In this document: piece after piece, positions 15,319 through 22,274 of the stretch
How positions within the stretch are numbered: the first letter of the stretch is position 1
How the letters are laid out: every line of letters starts with the position of its first letter
Source: Peptococcaceae bacterium
Lineage (GTDB): Bacteria; Bacillota; Dehalobacteriia; UBA7702
Length of the DNA stretch: 24,310 nt
Direction of reading: 5' to 3'
Assembly (NCBI GenBank): GCA_019415505.1
Contig: DXZC01000005.1
Coordinates: forward strand, 1 to 24,310
Notes under the pieces: model-generated
Database searches by the model: none
What the model saw: only the letters and a program-made list of their open reading frames with translations
Told to the model about the DNA's origin: nothing
Position numbers and translations under genes: made by a program

Positions 15319-15611
15319 TTTTATATGCTCTGGGGAACGCCAAAACGGCATTTTAAGGGTGGCAATAAAAACCTTAAAGCCCGGTACCCGACTTTAGGCA
15401 AAGCCCCATAAAGCCTGGCTTTGCCCCCAATGCCTAACTTCGCTCGCACAATATTTTGGGACGTTTTTATTCACTTCCACCGCCTAACAGCAAAGCCAAA
15501 ACCGCCGCCAAGAACGGGAAACCCAAGCCGCCCCCAAAATTGAAGGTAAGACCAACAAAAGAGACGCAGTTTAGCCGGCATCTTCCGCCTCGGCAGCTGC
15601 CGGCCTTTCAC

Positions 15612-15905
15612 TTAGGGAGGTCCAAAGATTAGGCTGTATGGCGGCTCCTTGTTTTTATTGGAGGAAAGCAGAAAAAGCGTAAATGGCAGCGGTATGGAGC
15701 TTGTGGCAAATATGCTGATAACCGCATTTTTCACAGGCTTGTTATCAGCTCTACATTTATGGGTCCGCTTTGGGTAACAGATGTATGCCTGGTTAACGCC
15801 GCTTGGCTTTTGCCGCTTACATTCAGGACAGTATAACGGAAATTTTATCTCTTCCCAATCTTCATATCTGCTCCTTCGTTTATTGCCGCATACGGGGCGG
15901 CGTAG
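15612..15905 (-). pseudogene. Fragment resembling a Cys-rich KTR protein of mobile elements
   Basis: A 98-codon minus-strand frame between stops has no usable start codon. It reads RPVCGNKRRSRYEDWEEIKF, then PLYCPECKRQ. This matches the Cys-rich KTR family (CPVCGNKTR..., ED, ...FPLYCPKCKQ), short zinc-binding proteins of Bacillota often carried by conjugative elements. The first CxxC is damaged (RPVC instead of CPVC), and the remainder after about 30 residues does not match. I read it as the decayed trace of a mobile element. The match is from memory of the family and was not searched. Confidence 0.55.
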
Positions 15906-15938
15906 CTACTTATTTTTCATAGCCGCCTTATTTTTCCA

Positions 15939-16679
15939 TTAGCAGGCGGTTCCCTCCTTTTTCGGAAGCGTCCGTGTAAGAATTACGACATAGATAACGA
16001 TAATTACCAATTGAATCAAGCTGAAAACAATGCGCTCTTCTAAGGTTAGGCCCGTTTCCTTGGCAAAGGCGCTGAGTATATTAATTGCAGAGTGGGTAAT
16101 AATGCAGGGCAGCAGACTATTGCCACGATAAAATATGATTACAAACAGAAAACCAAAAGCAATCGCCCCAAAAACTTGAAATATATTTGCCACAAGCTCC
16201 ATACCGCTGCCATTTACTAAATTCAACATATGCCCCAGGCCAAAAGTTATGCTGGAAATAACAATTGCTATTTTTACATTGTTTTTTGCCAGCGCCTTGA
16301 AAAGAAAGCCCCGGAAGATTACTTCCTCAATAAATCCCACACAAAGCATTAAGCAAATATAACAGACAATACCCCATAAGGACAGATTAACCGCTACTCC
16401 AGGCCAAAGGTTACTTGTAGCTAAAATAATTAACGGTCCATAATATAAAAAGCGGCGGGCAGATAGAGGAGTTCTACAAAGTCCATACTTTGCCAGCAGA
16501 TGATTTTTCTGCATAAAGTAAAACAAAATAACAGCCTGTATAATACAAAAAATAGCGCTGGCAGAGTATTCAATTCCGATTATTTTATTTAACGGGTTAG
16601 CTAAGGATTGCAAAACGCAATAAATCCCTATCCAAATAATTGTAAATGTCAGTTCGCTTTTCTCATATATTTTTTTCAT
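15939..16679 (-). CDS. CPBP-family intramembrane metalloprotease
   Basis: The 246-aa protein has about seven membrane segments and the three CPBP (Abi/Rce1-like) motifs: EEVIFRG with Glu118, Glu119 and Arg123, FGLGH with His150, and ITHSAIN with His196. These residues line the membrane-embedded active site of proteases that process prenylated proteins, peptides or bacteriocins, or support immunity. Its ATG overlaps the stop of the upstream TetR gene (ATGA), so the two are translationally coupled and the protease is the likely target of that regulator. All catalytic residues are present. The substrate is unknown; self-immunity or signalling is a family-level possibility only. Confidence 0.9.
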   Translation of the reverse strand: MKKIYEKSELTFTIIWIGIYCVLQSLANPLNKIIGIEYSASAIFCIIQAVILFYFMQKNHLLAKYGLCRTPLSARRFLYYGPLIILATSNLWPGVAVNLSLWGIVCYICLMLCVGFIEEVIFRGFLFKALAKNNVKIAIVISSITFGLGHMLNLVNGSGMELVANIFQVFGAIAFGFLFVIIFYRGNSLLPCIITHSAINILSAFAKETGLTLEERIVFSLIQLVIIVIYVVILTRTLPKKEGTAC

Positions 16680-17248
16680 TTCTTCTCTTCCTGGGCCGCT
16701 AAAACTGCACCCCTGTATGCCTGTTCCAGGTGAGAGGCCACAATTTCTTCATCATACTCCAATGAATTGTTGGCAATGATGCTGGCATACCCATGGGCAA
16801 ATAAGGCAATCGTTAAAAAAACGTCTTTTGTCTGCTCCACGTTGAGATTCATAGCCTGCCGCATTTTAGAAATAACAGGCGCTAGCTCCTGGGACTCTAT
16901 CATTTCCAGCAGACTATTTTCTACCACAAATCCCGATTGAAAGAGAAAACGGAACAAATGCTGCTCCTCAATTGCAAAGCGGATATAATTTAAGCCAATT
17001 CCAAGCATTACTTTTTCCGGCGGCTCTTGGATATTCAGCAAATATTCCGTATGATACCAGTCCGATTTGACATAAGCCGCTTTTTTCAATTCTTCAATTG
17101 TTTTAAAGTGGTACATAACAGGTTGGGTGGAACAATTCAGTTTTTTCGCAACCGTTCTGGCGTTAATATTTTCCCCTCCCCCTTCACGAGCGACTTCAAA
17201 GGCGGCGTTAATAACCATATCTTGCGTAATTTTTGCTTTTGGCGGCAC
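16676..17248 (-). CDS. TetR/AcrR-family regulator coupled to the CPBP protease
   Basis: The 190-aa product starts MPPKAKITQDMVINAAFEVA with a GTG start codon. It has a TetR helix-turn-helix over about residues 8-55 (NINARTVAKKLNCSTQPVMY, HFKTIEELKKAA) and a helical sensor domain with NYIRFAIEEQHLFRFLF. It is the paralogue of the regulator at 4663-5229, sharing the opening residues, length, sensor motif and promoter-operator layout. The leader between promoter and GTG holds an unusual G-tract that also serves as the ribosome site (GGGGG, 6 nt before GTG). Stop and start codons overlap with the protease gene. It probably represses its own operon. Confidence 0.9.
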   Translation of the reverse strand: MPPKAKITQDMVINAAFEVAREGGGENINARTVAKKLNCSTQPVMYHFKTIEELKKAAYVKSDWYHTEYLLNIQEPPEKVMLGIGLNYIRFAIEEQHLFRFLFQSGFVVENSLLEMIESQELAPVISKMRQAMNLNVEQTKDVFLTIALFAHGYASIIANNSLEYDEEIVASHLEQAYRGAVLAAQEEKK

Positions 17249-17254
17249 GTTGTT

Positions 17255-17325
17255 CCCCCACCCCCCCCGTTAAATAACTATCGTTATATAACATAGATTA
17301 TAATTCCTACTGGCGCTATTGTCAA
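17255..17325 (-). promoter_or_regulatory. Promoter, double operator and poly-G leader of the TetR-CPBP operon
   Basis: The minus strand has TTGACA (17325-17320), a 17-nt spacer and TATAAT (17302-17297). The perfect palindrome GTTATATAAC (17292-17283) follows, then GATA, then GTTATTTAAC (17278-17269). Together they make a 24-bp inverted repeat with 20 of 24 symmetric positions. Next come eight G, one T and five G (17268-17255). Nineteen positions (17287-17269) match the operator of the paralogous TetR gene at 14, including TAAC, TAGTTA and TAAC. Confidence 0.8.
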
Positions 17326-17393
17326 GCAACCTGGCTAAAAGTTAAAAAAACATCCGCCTAACCATTAATTTACTGTATACTGATATTGCCTTC

Positions 17394-17586
17394 ACTTGCT
17401 AACGCCCGACCTATCTAAAACTGCTCCCTCCATTTGCCAACGCTTTCCCTCTCTAAAGGCTGCACCCTTTACTTGCTAGTTCCTTCCAACTTTAAAAACT
17501 CCCCCCTCACTTGCTAGTTCCTCCTAATATTCAAAACTCGTACCTTCATTTACTAATTCCGTCCCTTGGACACTGGGGCAAAAGAG
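17394..17586. repeat. Five-copy degenerate tandem repeat, 38-39-bp period
   Basis: The marker ACTTGCTA or a one- to two-base variant recurs at 17394, 17432, 17471, 17509 and 17548, spaced 38, 39, 38 and 39 bp. Each unit also has a run such as CTAAAACT or TAAAAACT followed by CCCTC. Copies are diverged, with the third and fourth closest. No open frame or conserved spacer is present. It fills the gap between two operons. Confidence 0.75.
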
Positions 17587-17696
17587 TAAAAACTTGCCCG
17601 CCCCGCATCTCGCCGTATTGCCAAGCTTGTTTTATACTGCCAAACCTGCTTTATACTCCCGGATAGGACAAAATTTCCCAATCCGCCGCAAGCTCT

Positions 17697-17741
17697 AAAA
17701 AAGCAGCCCCGCCCCAGGTCAATTTTTCTTAGGCTGGGGCG
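17697..17741 (-). terminator. Terminator of the XRE-membrane protein operon
   Basis: CGCCCCAG (17710-17717) and CTGGGGCG (17734-17741) form a perfect 8-bp GC-rich stem. The minus strand continues GGGCTGC and six T. It lies about 20 nt after the stop codon of the membrane protein gene. Confidence 0.8.
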
Positions 17742-17762
17742 AAGCGCTTATTACCACTCTCC

Positions 17763-18194
17763 TTACATTTTTTTCTCCAATCTAGAGCGAAAATAGACGG
17801 CGCTTAAAGTGACGAAAACATAGGCCGCCGCCAGCAGGGCAAAAACCGCCAGCTCCACATCCATAAAGATAAAGCAAAAAAACAGAGCCGAGAAAACATA
17901 AGTCATCAAATCAAAAGCCTGGGCCTTAGAGCGGTCGGCCAAGGCTAAATTGCGCTCATCCGCCTGTTCAATAGCCACCTTTTCAGCCAACTCCGGCGAA
18001 CCGGCCAGGGCTTTCTGGGAGAGTAAATCCCCCATAGCGTGACCGAAAACCATACAACCGCTACCTGTAATTATGCAAATGATAATTCTAACAATGCCGC
18101 TGCTGGCCATAAATTTAAGTAAGGCTAAACCGCCCAGAAACAAAATCGCGCCTACTATAATCAACACTAAATTCTTTCTTTTGTTGTCAGTCAT
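17763..18194 (-). CDS. Small membrane protein paired with an XRE regulator (DUF2178-like)
   Basis: The 143-aa protein has four hydrophobic segments in two pairs (LVLIIVGAILFLGGLALLKF, IVRIIICIITGSGCMVFG, TYVFSALFFCFIFM, VFALLAAAYVFVTLSAVYF). Between the pairs is a cytoplasmic loop with DERNLALADRSKAQAFDLM. That Asp-Glu-Arg and Lys-Ala pattern is typical of the DUF2178-type membrane proteins often found next to small XRE regulators. ATG 18194 overlaps the regulator's end by 8 nt and has GAGGAG upstream, so the pair is co-translated. A longer reading to 18254 lies inside the regulator gene. The biochemical role is unknown, and the DUF number is given from memory. Confidence 0.8.
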   Translation of the reverse strand: MTDNKRKNLVLIIVGAILFLGGLALLKFMASSGIVRIIICIITGSGCMVFGHAMGDLLSQKALAGSPELAEKVAIEQADERNLALADRSKAQAFDLMTYVFSALFFCFIFMDVELAVFALLAAAYVFVTLSAVYFRSRLEKKM

Positions 18195-18396
18195 TGCTTG
18201 GCTCCTCCTCATAAATAAAAATCTCCTCAATGGCCAAATTAAAATAACGGGCAATTTTAAAAGCTAAGATGATGGAAGGATTGTACCGCCCGTTTTCCAA
18301 AGAGCCAATGGTCTGGCGGGAAACCCGCAGGGCTTTAGCTAATTCCTCCTGCTTTATCCCCCGCTGCTTTCTTATTGCTTCCAGTCTGTTTTTCAT
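18187..18396 (-). CDS. Short XRE-family DNA-binding regulator
   Basis: The 69-aa protein is little more than a Cro/C1-type helix-turn-helix: IRKQRGIKQEELAKALRVSR, then QTIGSLENGRYNPSIILAFK, then IARYFNLAIEEIF. It belongs to the very short XRE group that usually precedes a small membrane protein. ATG 18396 has AAGGAGGGG directly upstream. A perfect 26-bp palindrome sits between the promoter and the gene, with a second weaker site on the -35 box, so autorepression is very likely. The signal is unknown. Confidence 0.92.
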   Translation of the reverse strand: MKNRLEAIRKQRGIKQEELAKALRVSRQTIGSLENGRYNPSIILAFKIARYFNLAIEEIFIYEEEPSND

Positions 18397-18404
18397 TTCC
18401 CCTC

Positions 18405-18474
18405 CTTATGGAAAGTATACTTTCCATAAGCATAATAACACACCGCCACCCATATGTCAAGTAAGCTTTCCATA
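18405..18474 (-). promoter_or_regulatory. XRE promoter with two operators
   Basis: The minus strand has TTGACA (18460-18455), 17 nt, then TATTAT (18437-18432). Immediately downstream is a perfect 26-bp palindrome (18405-18430; half CTTATGGAAAGTA). A second site (18453-18474) overlaps the -35 box and keeps the pattern TATGnnAAGnnnnCTTnnCATA, with its right half identical to the first site. The two centres are 46 bp apart. Confidence 0.85.
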
Positions 18475-18484
18475 AAATTTCAAA

Positions 18485-18510
18485 TTAAAAGGAGAACGCC
18501 CCCGGCGTTC
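18485..18510 (-). terminator. Terminator of the HD-domain gene
   Basis: GAACGCC (18494-18500), a CCC loop and GGCGTTC (18504-18510) form a perfect stem, followed on the minus strand by TCCTTTTAA. It lies about 37 nt past the HD gene stop. Confidence 0.75.
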
Positions 18511-18546
18511 CCCTTACGGTTTTGTCCAATTATAAAACTAATAAAA

Positions 18547-19104
18547 TTATAAACCCAATGCTGCATGAACCTGCCGCATACCCTCAATGGTTTCCTTAAT
18601 TACCTCGTCCAGCTCCCAACCCAGGCGGGCGGCGCCGTCCTTTATGACCTCCCGGTTCACACCGGCGGCAAACTTTTTATCCTTAAATTTCTTCTTAACG
18701 GATTTCACTTCCAAATCCATCACACTCTTGGAAGGCCGCATGAGAGCGGCAGCGGTGATTAAGCCGGTTAATTCATCTATGGTGTATAAAACTATTTCCA
18801 TGGTTTTTTGCGGCTCCACATCAGTGCAAAGACCATAACCATGGCATTCAATAGCGTGAATATATTCCTCATCAATGCCCCGCTCCGCCATGATTTGCCG
18901 GGTTTTCCGGCAGTGCTCCTGGGGGTACATCTCATAATCTAAATCATGGAGCAAGCCAATAATACCCCACTTATCCACATCCTCCTGGTTGAGGCGGGCA
19001 AAATGGCGCATCACGCCTTCCACAGCCAACCCATGTTTAACCAAAGAATCCGACTTATTAAATTCTGTAAAAAGCTGCCAGGCCTCTTCTCTTGTGAGTT
19101 CCAT
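18547..19104 (-). CDS. HD-domain putative phosphohydrolase
   Basis: The 185-aa protein carries the H...HD...D metal-binding pattern of the HD superfamily: His24 in VKHGLAVEGVMRHFA, His53-Asp54 in GIIGLLHDLDYEMYP and Asp110 in VLYTIDELTG. Members hydrolyse phosphate esters, often of nucleotides. This short single-domain form (HDIG-like) is common in Clostridia and its substrate is usually unknown. ATG 19104 follows GGAGGAG. It lies 31 nt after the DUF1648 gene in the same direction and has its own terminator, so the two probably form a small operon without an obvious joint function. Confidence 0.88.
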   Translation of the reverse strand: MELTREEAWQLFTEFNKSDSLVKHGLAVEGVMRHFARLNQEDVDKWGIIGLLHDLDYEMYPQEHCRKTRQIMAERGIDEEYIHAIECHGYGLCTDVEPQKTMEIVLYTIDELTGLITAAALMRPSKSVMDLEVKSVKKKFKDKKFAAGVNREVIKDGAARLGWELDEVIKETIEGMRQVHAALGL

Positions 19105-19135
19105 ATTTACTCCTCCGTTCCTTAACTTGGGAAAA

Positions 19136-19609
19136 TTATTTCGCCTTGGGCAGGGTAAAGAGAAAAACTAAATTAAGCAAAATACTGCCAATAACAATGG
19201 CCGGTAAAAACCAGTTGCCTAAGGGTTCGTTATGAATGGTGCAAACGCTGATGTAAACAAACATGGCGGAAACACCTAAATTTATACAGCACAATAAGGA
19301 GCGGCAGCCCCGATAAATAGCCAACTGTTTTTGGGGGTTAGCATGGTTTTGCGGCACCCGCCACATCCTGGGAATAAAAAGCAGAACTGTCAAAGCCAGG
19401 TAAATAGCCCAACCCAGAATAGGCAGGGTAATAGATGATTTTTTGGTAGCCCAGGCGTCAGCGGTACCGTCCCAGGTGTAATGGGAGGGCAGCATATCGG
19501 AAAGAGTAGGCCAGGCTATAATTAAATAAATGGTAAAAAACACCAAAATCAGGCCGCCTAAAATCTCCATAATTAACTGAAATCTGGTCAGGCGGGAATA
19601 CTCAGCCAT
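19136..19609 (-). CDS. DUF1648-domain membrane protein
   Basis: The 157-aa protein has four membrane segments. After the first comes the DUF1648 signature WPTLSDMLPSHYTWDGTADA (about residues 29-48) followed by WATKKS. That pattern of a Pro-rich loop, His, Gly and an Asp-x-Trp is found in SdpI-like immunity proteins and related membrane proteins. The remainder resembles the membrane core (RMWRVPQNHANPQKQLAIYR, FVYISVCTIH). ATG 19609 has a strong GGAGGAG site. SdpI-type proteins protect against membrane toxins, but a role here is unproven and no toxin gene is adjacent. Confidence 0.85.
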   Translation of the reverse strand: MAEYSRLTRFQLIMEILGGLILVFFTIYLIIAWPTLSDMLPSHYTWDGTADAWATKKSSITLPILGWAIYLALTVLLFIPRMWRVPQNHANPQKQLAIYRGCRSLLCCINLGVSAMFVYISVCTIHNEPLGNWFLPAIVIGSILLNLVFLFTLPKAK

Positions 19610-19756
19610 AACTCCTCCTCCCCGGTAGTAAAAGATAACTCCATTAACACTTTACGCCTAGCCTCAAAGGTCTAACCTCTGGGTTTATCATTATTAAAGC
19701 GCACTTTTATTCTAACACTAAAGGCCCAAATTGTCCACCGCCCCCAAGCGGTAACA

Positions 19757-19798
19757 ATAAAGGCTCCGGGAGGGTATACCCCTTGCCAGAGCCTTTAT
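19757..19798 (-). terminator. Terminator of the small Cys-rich protein gene
   Basis: ATAAAGGCTC (19757-19766) and GAGCCTTTAT (19789-19798) form a perfect 10-bp stem, with an inner GGGTATACCC palindrome in the loop and T-rich bases after it on the minus strand. It starts 26 nt past the stop codon. Confidence 0.75.
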
Positions 19799-19824
19799 AA
19801 TTTAAAGTTTACGGTAAACCGCCA

Positions 19825-20022
19825 TTACCAGGGGTGGCTTTCCCTTTTGCAGGCCTCCATTACAGGGCAACCCTGAAAATAGCTGCAATCCTCGTCATAG
19901 TCACAGTAATTTTCCACCGGCACAGCCCTGTCACCCTGCTGCACAAATTTAATCTCAATATTTCTTCTGGTCATCAAAAAGGGGCACTGACCCGCATAGG
20001 CTTTAATTCTTTGCTCGCTCAC
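19825..20022 (-). CDS. Small cysteine-rich protein of unknown function
   Basis: With the GTG start at 20022 the product has 65 residues with five Cys: GQCPFL near residue 13, then NYCDYDEDCSYFQGCPVMEA followed by Cys. The spacing CxxxxxCxxxxxCxxxxxC recalls small metal- or Fe-S-binding proteins, but I recognise no family. GTG was chosen because GGAAGGAAG lies 8-10 nt upstream. The first ATG (20064) sits only a few nt past the -10 box, with no room for a ribosome site. The gene is monocistronic with its own promoter and terminator. Confidence 0.7.
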   Translation of the reverse strand: MSEQRIKAYAGQCPFLMTRRNIEIKFVQQGDRAVPVENYCDYDEDCSYFQGCPVMEACKRESHPW

Positions 20023-20068
20023 TATTCTTGCTTCCTTCCCGGTTGTCCTTAATTTTGTCATCATAATT

Positions 20069-20108
20069 ATTATAGCGCGGCGGCGAATAATTGCAATTAT
20101 CCGCCGCC
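20069..20108 (-). promoter_or_regulatory. Promoter embedded in a 30-bp palindrome
   Basis: Positions 20079-20108 form an inverted repeat with one mismatch pair (arms GGCGGCGAATAATTG and CAATTATCCGCCGCC). The minus-strand -35 box TTGCAA is its exact centre (20096-20091), and TATAAT (20074-20069) follows after 16 nt. The same hairpin lies just downstream of the upstream gene (20137), so it could end that transcript while its centre serves as promoter for the next gene. Confidence 0.65.
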
Positions 20109-20136
20109 TGTTTTCATGCTCTATTTTGTTAAAAAT

Positions 20137-20328
20137 CTATTCTTTTCTCTCTCCGCCCTTACAATGGCGACATTTTTCACAGTCCGGGACTGCCTCTTTC
20201 CCGGAGACTTCCGGTCCGGCACAGCCCTTACAGCCACCGCAGTGACTCTTACGCCTTATAGCGCGGATAGCCAAGACCACTAAAAACAAAAGAACTAAGA
20301 TTACAATAATATCAGCAATACTGAACAA
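20137..20328 (-). CDS. FeoB-associated Cys-rich membrane protein
   Basis: The 63-aa peptide has one N-terminal membrane segment (IADIIVILVLLFLVVLAIRA) and a short cytoplasmic tail with Cys30, Cys33 and Cys36 (CGGCKGC) and Cys50, Cys53 and Cys56 (CEKCRHC). This is the layout of the FeoB-associated Cys-rich membrane protein family, which accompanies ferrous iron transporters in Bacillota. The start is TTG at 20328 with GGAGGTG 7 nt upstream. No feoA or feoB gene occurs in this window, so the name rests on family resemblance only. Confidence 0.85.
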   Translation of the reverse strand: MFSIADIIVILVLLFLVVLAIRAIRRKSHCGGCKGCAGPEVSGKEAVPDCEKCRHCKGGERKE

Positions 20329-20427
20329 AAATACACCTCCACTAACACCTACTGAGTTAGTCTAGTATAACTTTAGCATGAAGTTGAGCTTTTGTCAATG
20401 GCCAATTACCGCATAGTCGTTAACAGC

Positions 20428-21435
20428 TCACTCCCCCAGCCGTAAGGTCACTGCTACGTTACCGCCGCCCAAGGCCGCTCCCAACCCCGCGGTATCCTCT
20501 ATATGTCCCAAGGGAGTATAATTGTAAGAGGTAGCAAAGGTCTCGTAAAACAGCACAAGGCAGTCGGAGCCGTAAAGCATTAAATCCCCGGCTGCAACAG
20601 TTGCCATAGCCTGGCTATCAGTAGACAAACTGTGGGTCAGATAATAATATTTTTCCTTGCCGTTTAACTCATTCATAGTTATGGTCAGCGGCAAGAGCTC
20701 TAAAAGCTCTTTAACCGCAACCTTGTCAGATAACGCCACGGGAAAGCTTTGTTCCCCAACCTCAAGAACCAGCCCTGTATCAGCTGGGGGCGAAGCGTCT
20801 TCCGCCCCGGTGGCAGGGGTCTGATCAGCCGAAAAACCGCTAGCCTGCAACCACTGGGCCACCTCCGCCTCAGAGTTAGCTAGATTTTCCGTTGTCAGGG
20901 CGAGGCCCCTTTGGTAATCAGCCTCCGGGCAAACCGCCCCAATTTCTGCCAAGCTCTGGCCAAAGCCGCTGCTGCCGGAAGTAGTAAAGGGTAAAATTGT
21001 TTTGCCGGAAAAATCATATTGCTCCAACATGGTCAAAATCAGCATGGGGCAAGAGTTATCCCAGCAGGGCCAGCCCAGGAATACGGTATCATACGAATCT
21101 AAATTAACCAACTCAGTCTTTAAAGCCGGCCGGGCGTCAGCGGCATGTTCCGCCACAGCCCGTTGATAACAAGCCTCATAATCCTCTGGATAAGCCTCAG
21201 AAGCTTCCAGGCGAATTACCTCCGCGCCGGTATAGTCCCTAATATAGTCAGCTACCTGCTGAGTATTACCGGTATGGGAAAAATATATAATTACCGCGTC
21301 ACCGCCGTTATCCTCCGGGGAATCCGGGGAATCCTCCACAGTTATTGCCGGCGCGGTCTCATCTCCCGACTTGCCACAGGCAACCAAAATAAGGGCCAAG
21401 CACAGTACGCCTAATAAAACAATAAATTTTTTCAT
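20428..21435 (-). CDS. Lipoprotein with flavodoxin and cyclophilin-like domains
   Basis: The 335-aa protein has a lipoprotein signal ending LILVA before Cys20 and an acidic linker. A flavodoxin domain follows at about 47-200: IIYFSHTGNTQQVADYI is the FMN phosphate loop, VFLGWPCWDNSCPM and PFTTSGSSGFGQS are the later FMN loops. A Pro/Ala linker leads to a cyclophilin-like domain at about 222-335, with YYYLTHSLSTDSQ and GDLMLYGSDCLVLFYETFAT. In gut anaerobes these two domains are known both as separate neighbours and as fusions. The lipid anchor puts an FMN redox protein outside the cell. ATG 21435 follows GGAGTGGAGG. The aldo/keto reductase and acetyltransferase upstream are frequent partners. 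Confidence 0.9.
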   Translation of the reverse strand: MKKFIVLLGVLCLALILVACGKSGDETAPAITVEDSPDSPEDNGGDAVIIYFSHTGNTQQVADYIRDYTGAEVIRLEASEAYPEDYEACYQRAVAEHAADARPALKTELVNLDSYDTVFLGWPCWDNSCPMLILTMLEQYDFSGKTILPFTTSGSSGFGQSLAEIGAVCPEADYQRGLALTTENLANSEAEVAQWLQASGFSADQTPATGAEDASPPADTGLVLEVGEQSFPVALSDKVAVKELLELLPLTITMNELNGKEKYYYLTHSLSTDSQAMATVAAGDLMLYGSDCLVLFYETFATSYNYTPLGHIEDTAGLGAALGGGNVAVTLRLGE

Positions 21436-22105
21436 CTGCCTCCACTCCCTGGTTGAACTGCCGGTTCAACCGCCGTTAAACTGCCCCCCTGGGGCCAAAG
21501 AACTCCTGTTAGCTTCACGCCTTTAGCCAAACTTTTTCCAAACCGTTGCCAAACTTTGGCCGGACGCCCTGACCTGATTTAAAACCTATTTTGTTTAGTT
21601 TATTTTGAATCTCTTCAGTTACCTTGAAGTCTCCTAAATTTTCTGACAATTACCCAGTTTATTGGCCTTTTCTACCCCCCCCAGATACCGCAACTTAATT
21701 TTTAAAAGTGTCCAAAGTAAATTTTATGAAAGCTGCAAATTTCTGGAACATTTCCCTTAATTAGCCCCATTTTTTTAAATAACTGCCAATATCCTTAATA
21801 GCGCCACAACAGCAAAGGACAACATAACCACAAAAATAACTTTTTACCCTTCGGCCCTTAGTTTTTTGTCCCGCCATGCCATTAATGCTTCCGATATAAG
21901 CCAAATTCCTGGCCAGCCCGACCCTTGGTCAGGCCAGTTAAAGGTCATAGTGGCAGGTTACCAGGGGGCGATAATAGCGAGGGTGGCTTGAAACACAGTC
22001 CTTAAAAATATCTTTACCCTAACGTAGCCCTGATAGGGATTGTAAAGCCTCACACTTTATTTGAAGTCACATTTATATTCTTCATATTTAATCCAATAAA
22101 CGCCT
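21436..22105. other. Long upstream region of the flavodoxin gene with possible operators
   Basis: No gene is seen. Just before the flavodoxin gene is an 8-bp inverted repeat GGTTGAAC/GTTCAACC (21451-21471). Further upstream, GCCAAACTTT occurs twice, 22 bp apart (21526-21535 and 21548-21557), with CCAAAC between. Direct repeats two helical turns apart and an inverted repeat near the start codon suggest regulator sites. The rest is AT-rich or pyrimidine-rich spacer. Confidence 0.45.
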
Positions 22106-22129
22106 GAAAAAATGAGGCCAAATTGCCTC
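22106..22129 (-). terminator. Terminator of the reductase-acetyltransferase operon
   Basis: On the minus strand, GAGGC, a 6-nt loop and GCCTC (22129-22114) are followed by ATTTTTTC. It lies about 150 nt after the acetyltransferase stop codon; nothing else in that gap resembles a gene. Confidence 0.7.
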
Positions 22130-22274
22130 CTCTAACAATAATTCGTTCCCCATAATCTTGCTTAAAAATCTTCTTATATAAAACGGAAAATTTCAACACC
22201 GAGATATATTTAGCGTCGCCCTTGTTTCATATCCCCTCTTATTTAATATCCCCGACTTTCCCCCTTGCCCGAAT

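Larger units (their letters stand above)
14905..15611. other. Gene-poor stretch with hairpins and repeats
   Basis: No gene is seen. The stretch contains the terminator at 15053, the short direct repeat at 15253, inverted arms TTAAGG/CCTTAA (about 15344-15376), a perfect 9-bp hairpin GGCAAAGCC/GGCTTTGCC (15397-15425) and the 12-bp palindrome CGGCAGCTGCCG (15591-15602). It resembles degraded mobile DNA. Confidence 0.45.

Noticed and set aside
17394..17586. CRISPR array
   Set aside because: Units are diverged along their full length with no constant repeat separated by unique spacers, and no cas genes are present.
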